DNA of 41,161 bases from Bacillus sp. SG-1. GTDB taxonomy: Bacteria; Bacillota; Bacilli; Bacillales; Bacillaceae_B. The stretch is from contig NZ_ABCF01000022.1 of NCBI RefSeq assembly GCF_000181495.1, positions 1 to 41,161 of the forward strand, written 5' to 3'. Positions 8,371 to 16,945 of the stretch are shown here, piece after piece. The stretch's first letter is position 1; every line of letters begins with the position of its first letter. A program made the position numbers and the translations under genes. A model generated the notes under the pieces. It was not told where the DNA came from, did not search any database, and saw only the letters and a list, made by a program, of their open reading frames with translations.

Positions 8371-9376
8371 TTTTGCTGTTGTAGGGGTAGGACATATAGC
8401 AAAGAAACATATCGAAGCAGTTAACAATGTGGAAGGCGCTCGTTTGGTAGCCGTTTGTGATACAAACGAAGAAAGATTGAACTTACCAGAGTACCACGGG
8501 TATAAAAAATATACAGATCTAAATCAAATGTTGACAGAAAATGAAGATATTCATGTCGTGAACATCTGTGTTCCATCCGGTTTGCATGCCCCGTTGACTA
8601 AAATCGTCACCTCTTTTAAACGACATGTTATCGTTGAGAAACCAATGGTATTGAAACTAGAAGACGGTGAATCCATGATTCAGGATGCTAAAGAGAATGG
8701 TGTAAAATTGGCTGTAGTTCATCCAAACCGTTTCAGGCCAGCCATTCAGGCATTAAAAGAAGCAGTAAAAACTAATAAATTTGGTACGCTAAGTCACGCT
8801 AATGCAACCGTGCGCTGGAATCGTAATCAAGCTTATTATGATCAGGCGCCATGGAGAGGGACCAAGGAATTCGATGGTGGTGTCCTTATGAACCAGGCGA
8901 TTCATGACCTTGATCTTTTATTATGGCTGATGGGTCCTGTGAAAAGCGTACAAGCTATGGCAGCAACAAGGTTAAGAAAGATTGAGACAGAGGATGTGGC
9001 AGTGGCGACTGTTCAGTTTGAATCAGGCGCATTGGGGGTAATTGAAGCTGCTACTACCATTTATCCGACCAACTTAGAAGAATCACTTGCTATTTTTGGA
9101 GAAACAGGGTCAGCTAAAGTAGGCGGCAAAACAGCCAACCTCATCGAGCATTGGGACTTTGAAGCAGTAACTGAAGAGGAAACAAACACATTGACTGGGC
9201 AGATTAAGAAGGATCCATTCGGCACTCCTGGCCATCAATGCATCATTGAAGATATGATTAGGGCAATCAATGAAGACCGTGAACCAATTGTCTCAGGAGC
9301 AGATGGTATGGCTCCGGTCAAACTGATCCATGCCATTTTAGAATCAGCAGAAACTGGAAAGAGAATCGACCTATAA
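8363..9376 (+). CDS. Gfo/Idh/MocA oxidoreductase, probable UDP-GlcNAcA 3-dehydrogenase (WbpB-like)
   Basis: NAD-dependent sugar dehydrogenase, 337 aa. An N-terminal Rossmann fold shows VVGVGHIAKKHIEAV (residues 5-19). The EKP motif in VIVEKPMVL places the conserved lysine at K93, and NQAIHDLDLLLWLMG supplies the HDxDL motif of the C-terminal domain. In the WbpA-B-E-D route this enzyme oxidises C3 of UDP-GlcNAcA so that the aminotransferase can act. The TTG start at 8363 has AAGGAGGG 9 bases upstream and overlaps the chain-length gene. Family is certain. The substrate assignment depends on the four partner enzymes in the same operon; other 3-keto sugar makers of this family exist. Confidence 0.85.
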   Translation: MINFAVVGVGHIAKKHIEAVNNVEGARLVAVCDTNEERLNLPEYHGYKKYTDLNQMLTENEDIHVVNICVPSGLHAPLTKIVTSFKRHVIVEKPMVLKLEDGESMIQDAKENGVKLAVVHPNRFRPAIQALKEAVKTNKFGTLSHANATVRWNRNQAYYDQAPWRGTKEFDGGVLMNQAIHDLDLLLWLMGPVKSVQAMAATRLRKIETEDVAVATVQFESGALGVIEAATTIYPTNLEESLAIFGETGSAKVGGKTANLIEHWDFEAVTEEETNTLTGQIKKDPFGTPGHQCIIEDMIRAINEDREPIVSGADGMAPVKLIHAILESAETGKRIDL

Positions 9377-9389
9377 AGGAGCTAGGGCT

Positions 9390-10703
9390 ATGAACCATTA
9401 TGAAAATTTATTAAACAAAATAGAGAATAAAGAAGCGGTTATTGGTGTGGTTGGACTTGGGTATGTTGGATTGCCGCTCGCAGTAGAAAAAGCGAAAGCA
9501 GGATATAAAGTCATCGGTTTTGATGTCCAGCAATCCAGGGTAGATGAAGTTAATAAAGGTGTTAACTACATTGGTGATGTGGTAGATGAAGATTTAGTTG
9601 ATATGGTTAAATCTGGGCGTCTGATTGCCACTACAGATTATGCGCAAATTGCGGAAGTGGATGCTGTAGCGATTTGTGTACCTACACCTTTGGATATTTA
9701 CCAGCAGCCGGATACTTCTTATGTGAAAAGCTCTTCTACAGAAATCGCTAAATATGCTAAGCAAGGAACGTTGGTTGTTCTTGAGTCCACTACTTATCCA
9801 GGAACAACAGAGGAAATTGTTAAGCCTACATTAGAAGCAAAAGGGTACAAAACCGGGGAAGATATTTTTATCGCCTATTCACCGGAACGCGTAGATCCAG
9901 GTAATAAACAATTCAAAACAAAGAACACTCCAAAAGTAGTTGGAGGAATCACAGAAAAATGTACTGCTGTTGCAGCCAGCCTTTACAAAAATGTCCTGGA
10001 AGGTGATGTGTTTGAAGTTTCCAGTCCGGCAGTAGCCGAAATGGAAAAGATTTTTGAAAATACCTTCCGTCATATCAATATCGCCCTTTCAAATGAAATG
10101 GCCATTCTTTGTGAAAAAATGGGCATTGATGTTTGGGAAGTAATCGATGCAGCCAAAACCAAACCATATGGTTTCATGGCATTCTATCCAGGGCCTGGTT
10201 TAGGCGGACACTGTATTCCAATCGATCCATTCTATTTGACTTGGAAGGCAAGAGAGTATAATTACCACACCCGCTTAATTGAATTAGCCGGGGAAATTAA
10301 CAATAGCATGCCTGAATATGTCATCAACAGAACAATGCAGATTCTTAATGAAGATGGAAAAGCACTACGTGGTGCCAAAGTTACAGTTATGGGCGTAGCG
10401 TATAAAAAGGACATTGATGATGTGCGCGAATCTCCGGTCCTGAAAATCATTGAGCAATTAGAAGCACAAGGCGCAGATTACAAAGTTGTCGATCCGTATG
10501 TAACTTCCTTTAAAGCTGCAGGTAAGACGATTGAAACAATCGAAGCAAACAGAGAGCTATTGAATGATTCTGATATTGTGCTATTAACAACGGATCATAC
10601 TGACTTTAACTATGAAATGATTGCCAAGGAAAGCAACGTTATTTTTGACACAAGAAATGCATTGCAAAATGTAGAGAAACCTAACAAATATATTAAATTG
10701 TAA
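9390..10703 (+). CDS. UDP-N-acetylglucosamine 6-dehydrogenase family (WbpA-like nucleotide-sugar dehydrogenase)
   Basis: A 437-aa enzyme of the UDP-glucose/UDP-HexNAc dehydrogenase superfamily, which carries out two-step NAD-dependent oxidation of C6 to a carboxylate. Rossmann motif GVVGLGYVGLPLAVEKAKAG lies at about residues 20-39. Other marks are VCVPTPL-like AICVPTPLD, STTYPGTTEE, the substrate loop SPERVDPGN, and the catalytic cysteine C275 in GGHCIPIDPFYLTW. The GGHCIPIDP form and the length resemble WbpA-type UDP-GlcNAc dehydrogenases more than UDP-glucose dehydrogenases such as TuaD, although TuaD-like activity cannot be excluded from sequence alone. With the WbpB, WbpE and WbpD homologues beside it, UDP-GlcNAc is the likely substrate. 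AAAGGAG precedes the ATG; the gap to the upstream gene is 13 bases. Confidence 0.88.
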   Translation: MNHYENLLNKIENKEAVIGVVGLGYVGLPLAVEKAKAGYKVIGFDVQQSRVDEVNKGVNYIGDVVDEDLVDMVKSGRLIATTDYAQIAEVDAVAICVPTPLDIYQQPDTSYVKSSSTEIAKYAKQGTLVVLESTTYPGTTEEIVKPTLEAKGYKTGEDIFIAYSPERVDPGNKQFKTKNTPKVVGGITEKCTAVAASLYKNVLEGDVFEVSSPAVAEMEKIFENTFRHINIALSNEMAILCEKMGIDVWEVIDAAKTKPYGFMAFYPGPGLGGHCIPIDPFYLTWKAREYNYHTRLIELAGEINNSMPEYVINRTMQILNEDGKALRGAKVTVMGVAYKKDIDDVRESPVLKIIEQLEAQGADYKVVDPYVTSFKAAGKTIETIEANRELLNDSDIVLLTTDHTDFNYEMIAKESNVIFDTRNALQNVEKPNKYIKL

Positions 10704-10717
10704 TGGGAGAGAGTGTA

Positions 10718-11449
10718 ATGAATTTTGTTCATGATAGTGTAAAGCTTGATGAATCTGTTACAGTGGGTTATTTTGCCGTCATTGAAGAAGGTGTTCAAGT
10801 CGGGAAAAATGTGCAAATTGGTAACAGGGTAACAATCCACAAAGATACCTTCATAGGCGATAATACAGTGATTTCTGATGGTGCTGTTTTAGGGAAACCC
10901 CCTAAACCGGCAAAGACAAGTACTGTAAAGCTTCAAGGGGATATTCCTGGCCTTACAATCGGTGACGAGTGTACAATTGGGGCTAATGCTGTGTTATACC
11001 GTGGGGCTAGCATTGGTTCCTTTACACTTGTTGCTGATTTGGCAAGCGTAAGAGAAAATGTTGAAATTGCGGACTATGTTATTGTCGGGCGTGGTGTTAC
11101 AGTTGAAAACCATGTGAAAATTGGAAGCAAAACAAAGATCCAGTCAAATTCATATATTACAGCTTATACAACACTGGAAGAGCAAGTATTTATTGCACCT
11201 TGTGTAACCACTACAAATGATAACTTAATGGGAAGAACAGAAGAACGGTTTGATAGTATCAAAGGGGCGACCGTCAAGAGGGGGGCCCGTGTTGGTGGAG
11301 CCTCAATAATTCTGCCTGGTATTACTATTGAGGAAGAAACCTTTATTGCAGCAGGTGCTCTTGTTACAAAGGATACCGAGCCGAAAACCTTAATTAAAGG
11401 GGTACCAGCTAAATTTGCCCGCATGGTTGAAGAGAGAGAGTTGTTATAA
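10718..11449 (+). CDS. Left-handed beta-helix N-acetyltransferase (WbpD-like)
   Basis: Acetyl-CoA-dependent acyltransferase of 243 aa, built almost wholly of hexapeptide repeats ([LIV]-G-x4 turns from about residue 15 to 225, for example VQVGKNVQIGNRVTIHKDTFIG). It ends with the usual GVPAKFARMVEE segment. In the diacetamido-uronic acid pathway WbpD acetylates the 3-amino group of UDP-GlcNAc3NA. I start at the ATG at 10718, which has GGGAGAG at good spacing. The in-frame ATG at 10703 overlaps the upstream stop and has no ribosome site. It is longer than the roughly 190-aa P. aeruginosa WbpD, with extra N-terminal coils, so specificity could differ. Confidence 0.82.
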   Translation: MNFVHDSVKLDESVTVGYFAVIEEGVQVGKNVQIGNRVTIHKDTFIGDNTVISDGAVLGKPPKPAKTSTVKLQGDIPGLTIGDECTIGANAVLYRGASIGSFTLVADLASVRENVEIADYVIVGRGVTVENHVKIGSKTKIQSNSYITAYTTLEEQVFIAPCVTTTNDNLMGRTEERFDSIKGATVKRGARVGGASIILPGITIEEETFIAAGALVTKDTEPKTLIKGVPAKFARMVEERELL

Positions 11450-12889
11450 TTGATAAAGCATTTAAAGCGTTTAGGGGCGGATTCGCTCCTTTACGCTTTT
11501 ATGAATGTAGGGACCAAGATAATTGCCTTTATCATGCTTCCTATATATACAAGGTTTTTATCTGACCCCTCCCAATATGGTGTCTTAGATTATATTGATA
11601 GGATTACGTCCATGTTGACGTTTTTAGTCATATTCGGAACAGATTCAGCCCTTGCTTATTATTACTTTGAAGCAAAAGATCAGAAGCTGAGGGATTACTA
11701 TGTGAGAACGGTCATGATGTTCCGTCTGGTCATTGTCATGATACTTGGATTGGTTGTTTTTGCTGGGGGAGACTGGTTATCAGAGTTGCTCCTTGAAGAA
11801 ACAGGGAAATCATATTTATTACTCATTGCCATTGGAACACTATTTTTCGATACAATCCTCACACTGATCTTAACAGTGTTAAGATATGATTTCTTTACGA
11901 AACGTGTAGTATTCTTTACAGTACTTAAGATGCTTCTTATTGCTGTAGTTTCCTATTTAATGCTCATTACTATCTGGCCAACGGTCACTGGGATCCTTGC
12001 AGCACGTATATTGAGTGTTGGTTTTGTAGCCTTGCTGTTATTTAAGTATGCCGTTAAATACGTACGACCCTATTTTGATAAGAAACTTCTGGTTGAAGTT
12101 TTAAAGTATGCGGCTCCTTTAGTCCCGGCATCGCTTGCTTTTTGGGTAATCGTCAATGCCAATACGATGTTCCTAAAGGAATATACCTCGTTTGAGGAAG
12201 TGGGTATTTACGGTACTGCTATCAAATTTGCGGCGCTCATCACGTTGGTTACCAGTGGTGTGCAAATGGCATGGAGACCTTTTTCTATGTCACTTAAAGA
12301 CAAAGAAAACAACGCCCGGATTTTTTCTAAAATTTATATGGCCATCCTGTTGATAGGAACTTTTGGAATCATGATTGTTGCTACTATCATGCCATGGGTC
12401 ATTAAAGTGTTGGATTCAAACTATTGGGAAGCATACAAATATGTGGCTCTTATCTCGACGACAACGTTTTTAAACTTTTACTATATGATTATTTCGATCG
12501 GAATATTTTTCACAAAGAAAACAAAATACATCTCTTATGCTTTTGGCATGGCAGCAATAGTCAATGTTATCCTGAACATAGCGCTGATTCCTAAATTTTC
12601 GATATGGGGTGCAGTAGCCGCATATTTACTATCCTATATAGTGGCGATTGTATATATCTTTATTCGGAGTCAAAAGCTTTTTTATGTACCGGTGTCAGGT
12701 ATGAAAATGTCTATTCAATTTCTTTGGGTCATCGTATCTGTAATAGGAATAGTTTACATACAAGAACATGCAGCAATTTCTGATGTGAACATTATTTATG
12801 TATGGCTATTTTATCTTATTGGGTTGTTTGCAGTAGGAATTCATAAGGACCTTTTATCAAAAGGCTTAAATGAAGGTGTTGAATCTTGA
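11450..12889 (+). CDS. Wzx-type polysaccharide flippase (MOP superfamily)
   Basis: A 479-aa membrane protein with about 12-14 hydrophobic segments. The N-terminus carries the signature of polysaccharide exporters (DSLLYAFMNVGTKIIAFIML, residues 9-28), followed by PIYTRFLSDPSQYG. A mid-protein ALAF-WVIVNANTMFLKEYTS segment is typical of the half-repeat junction. It would flip undecaprenyl-diphosphate-linked repeat units to the outer face for polymerisation, as TuaB does in the teichuronic acid locus. The TTG start begins at the last base of the preceding TAA stop, so translation is probably coupled. The purine-rich GAGAGAGAG upstream is a weak ribosome site. The stop overlaps the next start (TGATG-type). 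Confidence 0.87.
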   Translation: MIKHLKRLGADSLLYAFMNVGTKIIAFIMLPIYTRFLSDPSQYGVLDYIDRITSMLTFLVIFGTDSALAYYYFEAKDQKLRDYYVRTVMMFRLVIVMILGLVVFAGGDWLSELLLEETGKSYLLLIAIGTLFFDTILTLILTVLRYDFFTKRVVFFTVLKMLLIAVVSYLMLITIWPTVTGILAARILSVGFVALLLFKYAVKYVRPYFDKKLLVEVLKYAAPLVPASLAFWVIVNANTMFLKEYTSFEEVGIYGTAIKFAALITLVTSGVQMAWRPFSMSLKDKENNARIFSKIYMAILLIGTFGIMIVATIMPWVIKVLDSNYWEAYKYVALISTTTFLNFYYMIISIGIFFTKKTKYISYAFGMAAIVNVILNIALIPKFSIWGAVAAYLLSYIVAIVYIFIRSQKLFYVPVSGMKMSIQFLWVIVSVIGIVYIQEHAAISDVNIIYVWLFYLIGLFAVGIHKDLLSKGLNEGVES

Positions 12890-14487
12890 TGTCAGTCCGT
12901 ATAGAAGTTAATAATAAACAATTGATCAAGCGATATGCAACCAGTAGCGAAATCATATATTTTGCTGGGTATGTTTATTATGGAAACACGCTGTTTACAG
13001 GGAAATCCATAATTGAATTGATACAGCAGAAAGCCACCGATGATTTTGAGAAGGTTTTACAGGAAATTAGAGGAGAATTTGTTCTCATAATTGAAAGAGG
13101 GGAGCAAGTAGTTGCTGCGGTCGATCGTAAGCGCAGTATCCCTTTGTATTTCTATCAGAAAAATGATCAGTGGATTGTTACAGATAAGGTATCCAGTTTA
13201 TACAAGGGAGAACTGGTTGATACGGCGGTTACAGAATTTATTATAACAGGGGTTACAACCAATGATAAAACACTTTTTAAAGGTGTAAAGCAAGTTGAGG
13301 CCGGTTGTTATATTAAGAATGAAACGGATAACCTTAAGATGTATCGCTATTATTCTTTTTACCATTCTCCAATTGAAAAGGACCTTATTTCTCTTAGTGA
13401 GGAATTTGAGTCGGTATTGATAGAGGTATTCAAAGATTTAGGTGAACGCACGAAAAACAAAAAGATCGTTTTGCCTTTAAGCGGGGGATATGACTCCAGA
13501 ATTATTGCATTGCTTCTAAAGAAGTTTGGTAATGACAATATCATTGCTTTTACATATGGCAAAAGACAAAATAAAGAAGCTGGTATTAGCGAAGGGATTG
13601 CCCACGGTCTTAATATCCCCTGGGAATTCTATGAATATAAAAAAGAGGACTGGTACTCTTGGTACAATTCCGACCAATGGCAAAAATATGTGGATTTTGC
13701 CGTTAACGGCAGCAATTTAGCACATTTACAAGATTGGCCTGCGGTTACAAAACTGGTTGAGAATCACCCGGAAGATCTTGTGTTTATTCCTGGTCATTCA
13801 GGAGATTTCGTTGCAGGCAGCCATTTACCTTATGAAATCACAGAGGACCGTAATTTTAGCATGGATGACGTTATTTCATTTATTTTGAAAAAACACTATA
13901 AGCTCTGGGATATCGGCTCAATTGCTGAAAAAAGACCAGACTTAATCAATGAAATCAGAGAGTCCATTCAACACCTTCCTTATAAGAGTAATGAAGAGGC
14001 AAGTGCTTCATTCGAATATTGGGATTGGAAAGAAAGGCAAGCGAAATTTATCATCAATTCGTTAAGGGTCTACGAATTCTATCAACAGAATTGGGAAATC
14101 CCCTTATGGGACGACCGGATCATGGATTTTTTCAAAAAGGTCCCAGTTTCATTAAGATTTAATAAATACCTGTATGATTATACCTTGCACAGAATGTTTC
14201 CAGACTACTTTGATATGCCACAAAAGTTGTCGGGAAAAGAAGCATCCCTTTCACAAAAGTACGGAAAGCTCTATGGTGTTGGGAAAAAAGTTTATCAAAA
14301 AAAGAAGCTTTGGCAACAATATTATAAAGATCCAATGGAATGGTATGGAATATTTCCAGATTATAAGAGCTATATATTAGCACTTCGTTTTAGGATTAAT
14401 GGATTAACCTATAAAAATCCATATAATATTAATTCTTTCTTAGTAAAGGATTATATCTTGAAAAACAGGAGGGTTTTCCTTAAATGA
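12889..14487 (+). CDS. Asparagine-synthetase-like protein lacking the glutaminase cysteine
   Basis: A 532-aa protein with two regions. Residues 1-155 resemble a class II glutamine amidotransferase domain (GEFVLIIERGEQVVAAVDRKRSIPLYFY matches the GDF...DR...PLYY region). However, the protein starts MSVRIE, with no Cys2, so the nucleophile that hydrolyses glutamine is absent. Residues about 175-450 are an ATP-pyrophosphatase (AsnB) domain with PP-loop SGGYDS at S198-S203, and GHSGDFVAGSHLP follows further on. AsnB-type enzymes activate a carboxylate as an acyl-adenylate and then add ammonia. In a locus making a uronic acid, the attractive substrate is the sugar carboxylate, giving a uronamide, but this is inference. 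It overlaps the flippase by one base (shared A of TGATG) and the epimerase by four. The TTG at 12886 is an alternative start. Confidence 0.75.
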   Translation: MSVRIEVNNKQLIKRYATSSEIIYFAGYVYYGNTLFTGKSIIELIQQKATDDFEKVLQEIRGEFVLIIERGEQVVAAVDRKRSIPLYFYQKNDQWIVTDKVSSLYKGELVDTAVTEFIITGVTTNDKTLFKGVKQVEAGCYIKNETDNLKMYRYYSFYHSPIEKDLISLSEEFESVLIEVFKDLGERTKNKKIVLPLSGGYDSRIIALLLKKFGNDNIIAFTYGKRQNKEAGISEGIAHGLNIPWEFYEYKKEDWYSWYNSDQWQKYVDFAVNGSNLAHLQDWPAVTKLVENHPEDLVFIPGHSGDFVAGSHLPYEITEDRNFSMDDVISFILKKHYKLWDIGSIAEKRPDLINEIRESIQHLPYKSNEEASASFEYWDWKERQAKFIINSLRVYEFYQQNWEIPLWDDRIMDFFKKVPVSLRFNKYLYDYTLHRMFPDYFDMPQKLSGKEASLSQKYGKLYGVGKKVYQKKKLWQQYYKDPMEWYGIFPDYKSYILALRFRINGLTYKNPYNINSFLVKDYILKNRRVFLK

Positions 14488-15539
14488 AAATTATTACAGT
14501 CATAGGAGCAAGACCTCAATTTATTAAAGCAGCTCCAGTCTCAAGGGTTTTGAGAGAGCATGTGCAAGAGCTTATCATACACACAGGCCAGCATTATGAT
14601 GCCAACATGTCTGATATCTTTTTCGAAGAGCTGAATATTCCTAAACCGGATTATCAGTTAGCGATTGGCTCTGGTTCTCATGGAAAACAGACTGGTGAAA
14701 TGCTTGCTGGAATAGAAGAGATTTTCTTAAAAGAAGATCCTGATTATGTTTTGGTATATGGCGATACAAACTCTACATTGGCAGGGTCATTAGCTGCTTC
14801 AAAACTGCATATTCCAATTATTCATATTGAAGCAGGCCTAAGAAGCTTTAACAAGAAGATGCCGGAAGAAGTTAACAGAATTCTAACCGATCATATTTCT
14901 GAATTCTTGTTCTGTCCTACAGATACTGCAGTAGAGAATTTGAAAAACGAGAATATCACTAAAAATGTTTTCAATATCGGGGATGTAATGTATGACGCAG
15001 TTCTTTATAACCAAGGGCTTGCAAAAGAAAAATCCCAAATCCTTAATACTCATGATCTTCTTGATAAAGACTATCACTTAATTACCATTCACCGTGCGGA
15101 AAACACAGATGATCCTGATAGAATTAAAAATATTTTGGAAGCTTTAAATGAAATCGACACTTTAAAATTATGGCCGATCCATCCGCGTACAAAAAATGTT
15201 CTCAGCAATATGGGCTATGACCTGGATAAGGTACATAACCTGAAAGTTATTGAACCGGTTGGGTATTTGGATATGTTAACGTTGGAGTCTAAAGCAAAGA
15301 AGATAATTACTGATTCAGGCGGTGTTCAAAAAGAGGCCTATTTCATGAGAGTTCCTTGTGTAACCGTCCGCGAACAAACAGAGTGGGTTGAAACCCTGCA
15401 ATTTGATGCGAATATACTTACAGGTACGGATAAGGCGAAAATACTTGAAGCTGTAGAGAAAGAAGGTACGCCGGAGTATTTGAATGTATTCGGTGATGGA
15501 CATGCAGCTGAGAAGATTTTAAACATAATCAATAAATAA
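14484..15539 (+). CDS. Non-hydrolysing UDP-sugar 2-epimerase, WecB/WbpI family
   Basis: A 351-aa GT-B-fold epimerase that inverts C2 of a UDP-HexNAc. Marks are VIGARPQFIKAAPVSR at residues 6-21, HTGQHYDANMSDIFFEEL, VYGDTNSTLAGSLAA, HIEAGLRSFNKKMPEEVNR, TIHRAENTDD, and TDSGGVQKEAYFMRVPCVTVR. The opening GARPQFIKAAPVS and length are closer to the WbpI type (UDP-GlcNAc3NAcA 2-epimerase) than to MnaA, which opens with GTRPEAIK and makes UDP-ManNAc for teichoic acid linkage units. Because the four preceding biosynthetic enzymes give UDP-GlcNAc3NAcA, epimerisation to UDP-ManNAc3NAcA is the probable role. The ATGA overlap with the upstream gene indicates coupling. Plain UDP-GlcNAc 2-epimerase activity is the alternative. 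Confidence 0.87.
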   Translation: MKIITVIGARPQFIKAAPVSRVLREHVQELIIHTGQHYDANMSDIFFEELNIPKPDYQLAIGSGSHGKQTGEMLAGIEEIFLKEDPDYVLVYGDTNSTLAGSLAASKLHIPIIHIEAGLRSFNKKMPEEVNRILTDHISEFLFCPTDTAVENLKNENITKNVFNIGDVMYDAVLYNQGLAKEKSQILNTHDLLDKDYHLITIHRAENTDDPDRIKNILEALNEIDTLKLWPIHPRTKNVLSNMGYDLDKVHNLKVIEPVGYLDMLTLESKAKKIITDSGGVQKEAYFMRVPCVTVREQTEWVETLQFDANILTGTDKAKILEAVEKEGTPEYLNVFGDGHAAEKILNIINK

Positions 15540-15554
15540 AGAGGGTGCTTGTAA

Positions 15555-16931
15555 GTGCTCGAAATTTCAATTTTCATTGTAGTATTATCGGCTTCTGTGC
15601 TGCTGTTTCGCAATGTGGCAGGAAGCCTTTCTCCACTAAAGCCCAACTTAATATCGATTATTTTTTATTACTCATTACTTATTTCAAGTTTTATTGGAAG
15701 TGTTCTGATTGCCTTGGATATTGATCATTATTACATGATTAACAGGTTAGACCATGAAAAATATAGGCGGATAGGTTTCCTATGTATATCTTTTGTCATG
15801 ATATTTCTTCCATTAACGATGCTGATGGTTAACAAGTTATTAGGTTTCAATTCAAAAAAGGAATTTAATGAGTACCTGAAAAAACCAATCCACTATAAAT
15901 CAAGTCAGAATTCCGATACGTTTTTTTGGTTGTTTTTTTCCTTATCAAGTATTTCAATTTTGGCTGTTTTTTACACGTTTCTAAAGACAGAAACAATTCC
16001 ACTTTTTGAATTATTGAAAGGGAATTTTAACGATTTAGCCCTGTTAAGAATAGAAGCTGCACGAAGCTTTAATGGAAATATATATGTGAGAAATATATTC
16101 GCTATTGCTCTAACCCCAATATTATCTCTCATAGCTTATATAGTCAGTTATCATCTAAAGACATTACGATGGAAATTTCTGTTCTTGGTTCTATTTTTTC
16201 TATCGATTTTAATAAGTGTTTATGACTTAGCAAAGTCGCCAGTCTTTTTCTATATTATTATGTTTATCCTAGTAAGGTTATATATAGGAAGCATGAAACT
16301 AAATTGGAAAAGGATAAGTCTTTATTTAGTGGTGGGAAGTACTTTATTAATAGGCATGTATATCTCCATCCAAGGTGTTAGCAATATAAATGAGTACTTA
16401 TCCTATTCTTCCGGACCTATCGGGAGAATCATCCTTGCACAAGTATCACCGGCTTTCCTGCATCTAAACCTTTTTAATGAATCTGTTCCTTTTTTACAGG
16501 GCCAAAGCCTGCCTTCAATAATTGTTGGGTGGTTTGATGTAGAAACTGTTCGTTCCGCCCGGTTGGTAATGGAAAATACATTCCCGGCTAAAGTGGAAGA
16601 TGGCACGGCAGGAGTTCTAAATACTTTATATATTGGTGAAGCTTATGCAAATTTTGGATACTTGGGTATTTTGATTGGTACAATATATTTAGGTTTGCTT
16701 ATACAACTTTTGTATATCTGCTTTTTACGGCTTCCTAAGAACCCGGTGTTTATTGGATTGTTCGTTTACTTTACAGTCAATATTCCTCGAACTTTAGTTG
16801 GAGGATTTGCAGATTTTCTGTTTAATCCAATATGGGTTTTAATCACAGTTGTATTGGTGGGTTTACTGATTGCAGAGCAAGTGATTCACTACGTGCCGGT
16901 TCTGCAAAAGAGATTCAAGGCTTATAAATAG
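15555..16931 (+). CDS. Wzy-type polysaccharide repeat-unit polymerase
   Basis: A 458-aa protein with about 10-12 membrane segments and a long extracytoplasmic loop in the C-terminal half (about residues 275-370, ending near GVLNTLYIGEAYANFGYLG). The segment EAYANFGYLGILIG resembles the conserved late-loop GE.YANFG region of oligosaccharide repeat-unit polymerases. Polymerases are poorly conserved, so the call rests on topology, this motif and the company of a flippase, chain-length protein and glycosyltransferases. The GTG start at 15555 has GAGGGTG 7 bases upstream. It appears more AT-rich than its neighbours by eye, as is common for wzy genes. It would join lipid-linked units on the outer membrane face, as TuaE does for teichuronic acid. 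Confidence 0.78.
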   Translation: MLEISIFIVVLSASVLLFRNVAGSLSPLKPNLISIIFYYSLLISSFIGSVLIALDIDHYYMINRLDHEKYRRIGFLCISFVMIFLPLTMLMVNKLLGFNSKKEFNEYLKKPIHYKSSQNSDTFFWLFFSLSSISILAVFYTFLKTETIPLFELLKGNFNDLALLRIEAARSFNGNIYVRNIFAIALTPILSLIAYIVSYHLKTLRWKFLFLVLFFLSILISVYDLAKSPVFFYIIMFILVRLYIGSMKLNWKRISLYLVVGSTLLIGMYISIQGVSNINEYLSYSSGPIGRIILAQVSPAFLHLNLFNESVPFLQGQSLPSIIVGWFDVETVRSARLVMENTFPAKVEDGTAGVLNTLYIGEAYANFGYLGILIGTIYLGLLIQLLYICFLRLPKNPVFIGLFVYFTVNIPRTLVGGFADFLFNPIWVLITVVLVGLLIAEQVIHYVPVLQKRFKAYK

Positions 16932-16945
16932 TAAGGGGAAATCAT

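Noticed and set aside
11164..11424. An 86-codon minus-strand frame inside the acetyltransferase gene
   Set aside because: It mirrors the hexapeptide-repeat coding strand and has no ribosome site or neighbours on that strand.
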